Below are positions 62,256 through 64,000 of a DNA stretch of 64,000 nt, one piece after another; the first letter of the stretch is position 1; every line of letters begins with the position of its first letter. The stretch comes from Actinoplanes teichomyceticus ATCC 31121 (lineage in GTDB: Bacteria; Actinomycetota; Actinomycetes; Mycobacteriales; Micromonosporaceae). The stretch covers positions 3,497,001-3,561,000 of the forward strand of contig NZ_CP023865.1 of assembly GCF_003711105.1 (NCBI RefSeq). Reading direction: 5' to 3'. The notes under the pieces were generated by a model. It ran no database searches and had not been told where the DNA came from. It saw only the letters and a list, made by a program, of their open reading frames with translations. Made by a program: the position numbers and the translations under genes.

Positions 62256-62284
62256 GTCCGACTGCTGATCGCCACCGGTTGGAC
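62256..62284. promoter_or_regulatory. Predicted StrR-type (Tei15*) operator in a convergent gap
   Basis: GTCCGA-N17-TTGGAC, one base off the consensus, 15 bp after the prephenate dehydrogenase stop. The next gene is on the other strand and ends toward it, so no obvious promoter target is adjacent. Confidence 0.6.
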
Positions 62285-62316
62285 ACCGGCGCCCTCCGCG
62301 GCGCCGGGACCGCGCC

Positions 62317-62498
62317 GTCCCGGTACGCCGCGCCGGCCACCGGGCGGGCGGGCCGGGGCGCGGTGGCGCCCGGCGGTCCCGGTACGCCGCGCCGGCCACC
62401 GGGCGGGCCCCGGCGCGGTGGCGCCCGGCGGTCCCGGTACGCCGCGCCGGCCACCGGGCGGGCCCCGGCGCGGCGGCGCCCGGCGGTCCCGGTACGCC
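62317..62498. repeat. 55-bp GC-rich tandem repeat, three units plus a partial
   Basis: Units begin GTCCCGGTACGCC at 62317, 62376, 62431 and (partial) 62486; the first is 59 bp long, the next two 55 bp. The array ends exactly at the stop of the minus-strand gene. Confidence 0.93.
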
Positions 62499-64000
62499 TA
62501 CCAGCGCCACTCGCGTCGGTGCAGCAGGCGCTCGGCGGTGATGCCGCGCTCCCGGCACCAGCCGAGGAACTCGTCGATCTGCGTCCGGCGGCCCGGGTCC
62601 CGGTGGCCGGCGGCCGCCATGACGTGACGCTGCCAGGGCTGTTCCCCCATGACGTAGACGTAGCCCTCGTCCGCGCCGAGCTCCTGCATGATCGCGGCGG
62701 CCTGCCGTGCGTCGCAGCCGGAACGCCCGCGCGTCTGGCCCGCCGGCCGGGCCGGTGGCGCGTTGTCCCGTCGCATACCGAGGAACGCGAGGTCCACCCG
62801 GCCGAGCTGCCGGCGCATCAAGCGGTACGCCACCGGATCGACGCCCGAGGAGTCGGCGCCGACGAAGACGCTCGCCCCGGCCAGCTGCACCAGGTACGTC
62901 GACTTGGCGCGGACGTCCGGCTCGCCGTGCTCGTCCAGGAACGGCGCGGCGACCACCCGGCCACCGGGGAACGGCACCTCGTCGAAGTCGTCCACCTCGA
63001 TCACCGGGAAGCCCAGCGCCCTGAGACACCGGCCGATCGACGGATCGTGCAGGTTGCCGCGCGAGGACCGGGGAACCACCATCGCGCCGATCCGGGAGCG
63101 TAGTTGCAGCAGCGTCTCCAGCACCACGTGGTCCGGGCGGCCTTGCGTGATGACCGCCAGGTCGATGTGGTCCGGCAGGTCGTCGAAGGTGTACCGGTCA
63201 CCGTGCCGGTTGTCGGCGCTGATGAACGGATCGGTGATCACCGCGGCCTCCGGCGTCTGGAACAGCAGGCAGGCGTGCCCGAAGAAGCGGATCCGGCCAC
63301 CCGCGTCGAGGTGCCGCTCCGGTGCGGTGCCGGGCTCGGTGGTCAGCAGCGCCCGCAGCCGGCCGGCCCGGGTGTCGTCGAGCTCCAGCGCCTCGCGCAG
63401 CCGCGACAACGTGGTGGGCCGCAGCCGGGCCGCGAAGAGTTCGTCCAGGCCGGCGTGCCGGAACGGGACCGCCAGGTCGAGCGCCCCGGGCCGGGGCAGC
63501 CGTGGCGTGCCGAGGATGCCGGGCCGCTCGGCGCCGTCGTCGAGCGACAGCCGTACCGACTGCCGGCGCTCGTCGTAGTACCGGCTGTCGTATGCCAGCG
63601 ATTCGAGGACGCGGATCGCCGGCTGCCGGCCCGGGCCGGACACCGGCTGGACCAGGCCGTGCAGCGCGGCGGGCAGCCCCGGGTGCGGCGGCGTGCGGCC
63701 GTACCGCTGCAGCAGGTCCTCGGCCTCGGTCACGGCGGCCGCGAGCCCGAGCATGTCGGCCCGGTCGCGCTTGATGCCGTCCAGCAGCGCGGCGATCTCC
63801 ATGCCGCCTGTCTCGTCGAGCTCGGCGAGGTGTCCGCCGGTCGGCGCCGGGCCGGCCCCGGCCGCCGCGCGCGCCCGCGGATCGCGCAGGTACGACTCCA
63901 GCAGCGGGACCTGGAAATCGGCGAGGTGCAGGGCCGCCGGGACCGGGGCCACGGTGTGCAACCAGGCGTAGAACCGGTCGACCAGTGGCTCGATGATCGC
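62498..64000 (-). CDS. CmlA-like diiron hydroxylase homologue with a lost metal motif (5' end outside window)
   Basis: At least 500 codons, open to the right window edge. The TTG at 63961 is not the start, because 13 upstream codons (AIIEPLVDRFYAW) still align to the intact hydroxylase at 43606. About ten N-terminal residues are missing. The fold landmarks are kept (DEHGEPDVRAKS, GADSSGVDP, LGRVDLAFLGM). However, the metal motif HGHSDH reads QGRPDH, and the segment after LAFLGM, which begins ECDGAPLNWQYQ in the intact protein, is replaced by unrelated proline/arginine-rich sequence. It is therefore unlikely to hold a normal diiron site. It may be a decaying paralogue, a structural partner or a protein with another role. 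Confidence 0.85.
   Translation of the reverse strand, partial: AIIEPLVDRFYAWLHTVAPVPAALHLADFQVPLLESYLRDPRARAAAGAGPAPTGGHLAELDETGGMEIAALLDGIKRDRADMLGLAAAVTEAEDLLQRYGRTPPHPGLPAALHGLVQPVSGPGRQPAIRVLESLAYDSRYYDERRQSVRLSLDDGAERPGILGTPRLPRPGALDLAVPFRHAGLDELFAARLRPTTLSRLREALELDDTRAGRLRALLTTEPGTAPERHLDAGGRIRFFGHACLLFQTPEAAVITDPFISADNRHGDRYTFDDLPDHIDLAVITQGRPDHVVLETLLQLRSRIGAMVVPRSSRGNLHDPSIGRCLRALGFPVIEVDDFDEVPFPGGRVVAAPFLDEHGEPDVRAKSTYLVQLAGASVFVGADSSGVDPVAYRLMRRQLGRVDLAFLGMRRDNAPPARPAGQTRGRSGCDARQAAAIMQELGADEGYVYVMGEQPWQRHVMAAAGHRDPGRRTQIDEFLGWCRERGITAERLLHRREWRW

Overview
The window holds most of a glycopeptide-antibiotic gene cluster from a high-GC actinomycete. Gene content and gene order match, as I remember it, the teicoplanin cluster of Actinoplanes teichomyceticus (tei/tcp genes). 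No search was run, so identity with that strain rather than a close relative is an inference. The left edge cuts a glycosyltransferase gene and the right edge cuts a diiron-hydroxylase-like gene.

Assembly line (1255-28531). Four co-directional NRPS genes carry seven modules: A-T / C-A-T-E (teiA), C-A-T (teiB), C-A-T-E / C-A-T-E / C-A-T (teiC) and C-A-T-X-TE (teiD). Adenylation codes read from the sequence are DAFHLGLLC- (Hpg1), DASTVAAVC- (Tyr2), DAYNLGTLC- (probably Dpg3), DIFHLGLLC- (Hpg4), DALHLGLLC- (Hpg5), DASTIAGVC- (Tyr/Bht6) and DPYHGGTLC- (Dpg7). E domains sit at modules 2, 4 and 5. This predicts a fully aromatic, teicoplanin-type heptapeptide.

Tailoring and export (28541-47211). 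This region has two mbtH copies, an LmbE-type sugar deacetylase, a membrane mannosyltransferase, an ABC exporter, four P450s in the order oxyA-oxyE-oxyB-(halogenase)-oxyC, a second glycosyltransferase, an N-acyltransferase, a CmlA-type diiron beta-hydroxylase and a fatty-acyl-AMP ligase. Together they explain a four-times crosslinked, chlorinated aglycone with two GlcNAc-derived sugars (one deacetylated and N-acylated) and a mannose.

Precursor supply and control (47582-62241). DAHP synthase, a StrR-type regulator (tei15*), a LuxR/LAL regulator (tei16*), dpgABCD, a CPA2 antiporter, GTP cyclohydrolase I, hpgT and prephenate dehydrogenase lie here. HmaS, Hmo and vanHAX were not seen and presumably lie outside the window.

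Not explained by the gene list: (i) five copies of an inverted repeat GTCCRN-N17-TTGGAC that fits the known operator of StrR-type glycopeptide regulators; (ii) a truncated in-frame ABC-transporter fossil overlapping the start of teiA; (iii) a 209-bp perfect duplication carrying mbtH; (iv) two glycosyltransferase genes homogenised over about 590 bp, with amino-acid changes left mainly at two donor-site patches; (v) a second CmlA-like protein that has lost two histidines of its HxHxDH motif; (vi) a 33-bp coding minisatellite in the mannosyltransferase; (vii) two GC-rich intergenic repeat arrays; and (viii) a 22-codon ORF overlapping dpgA.
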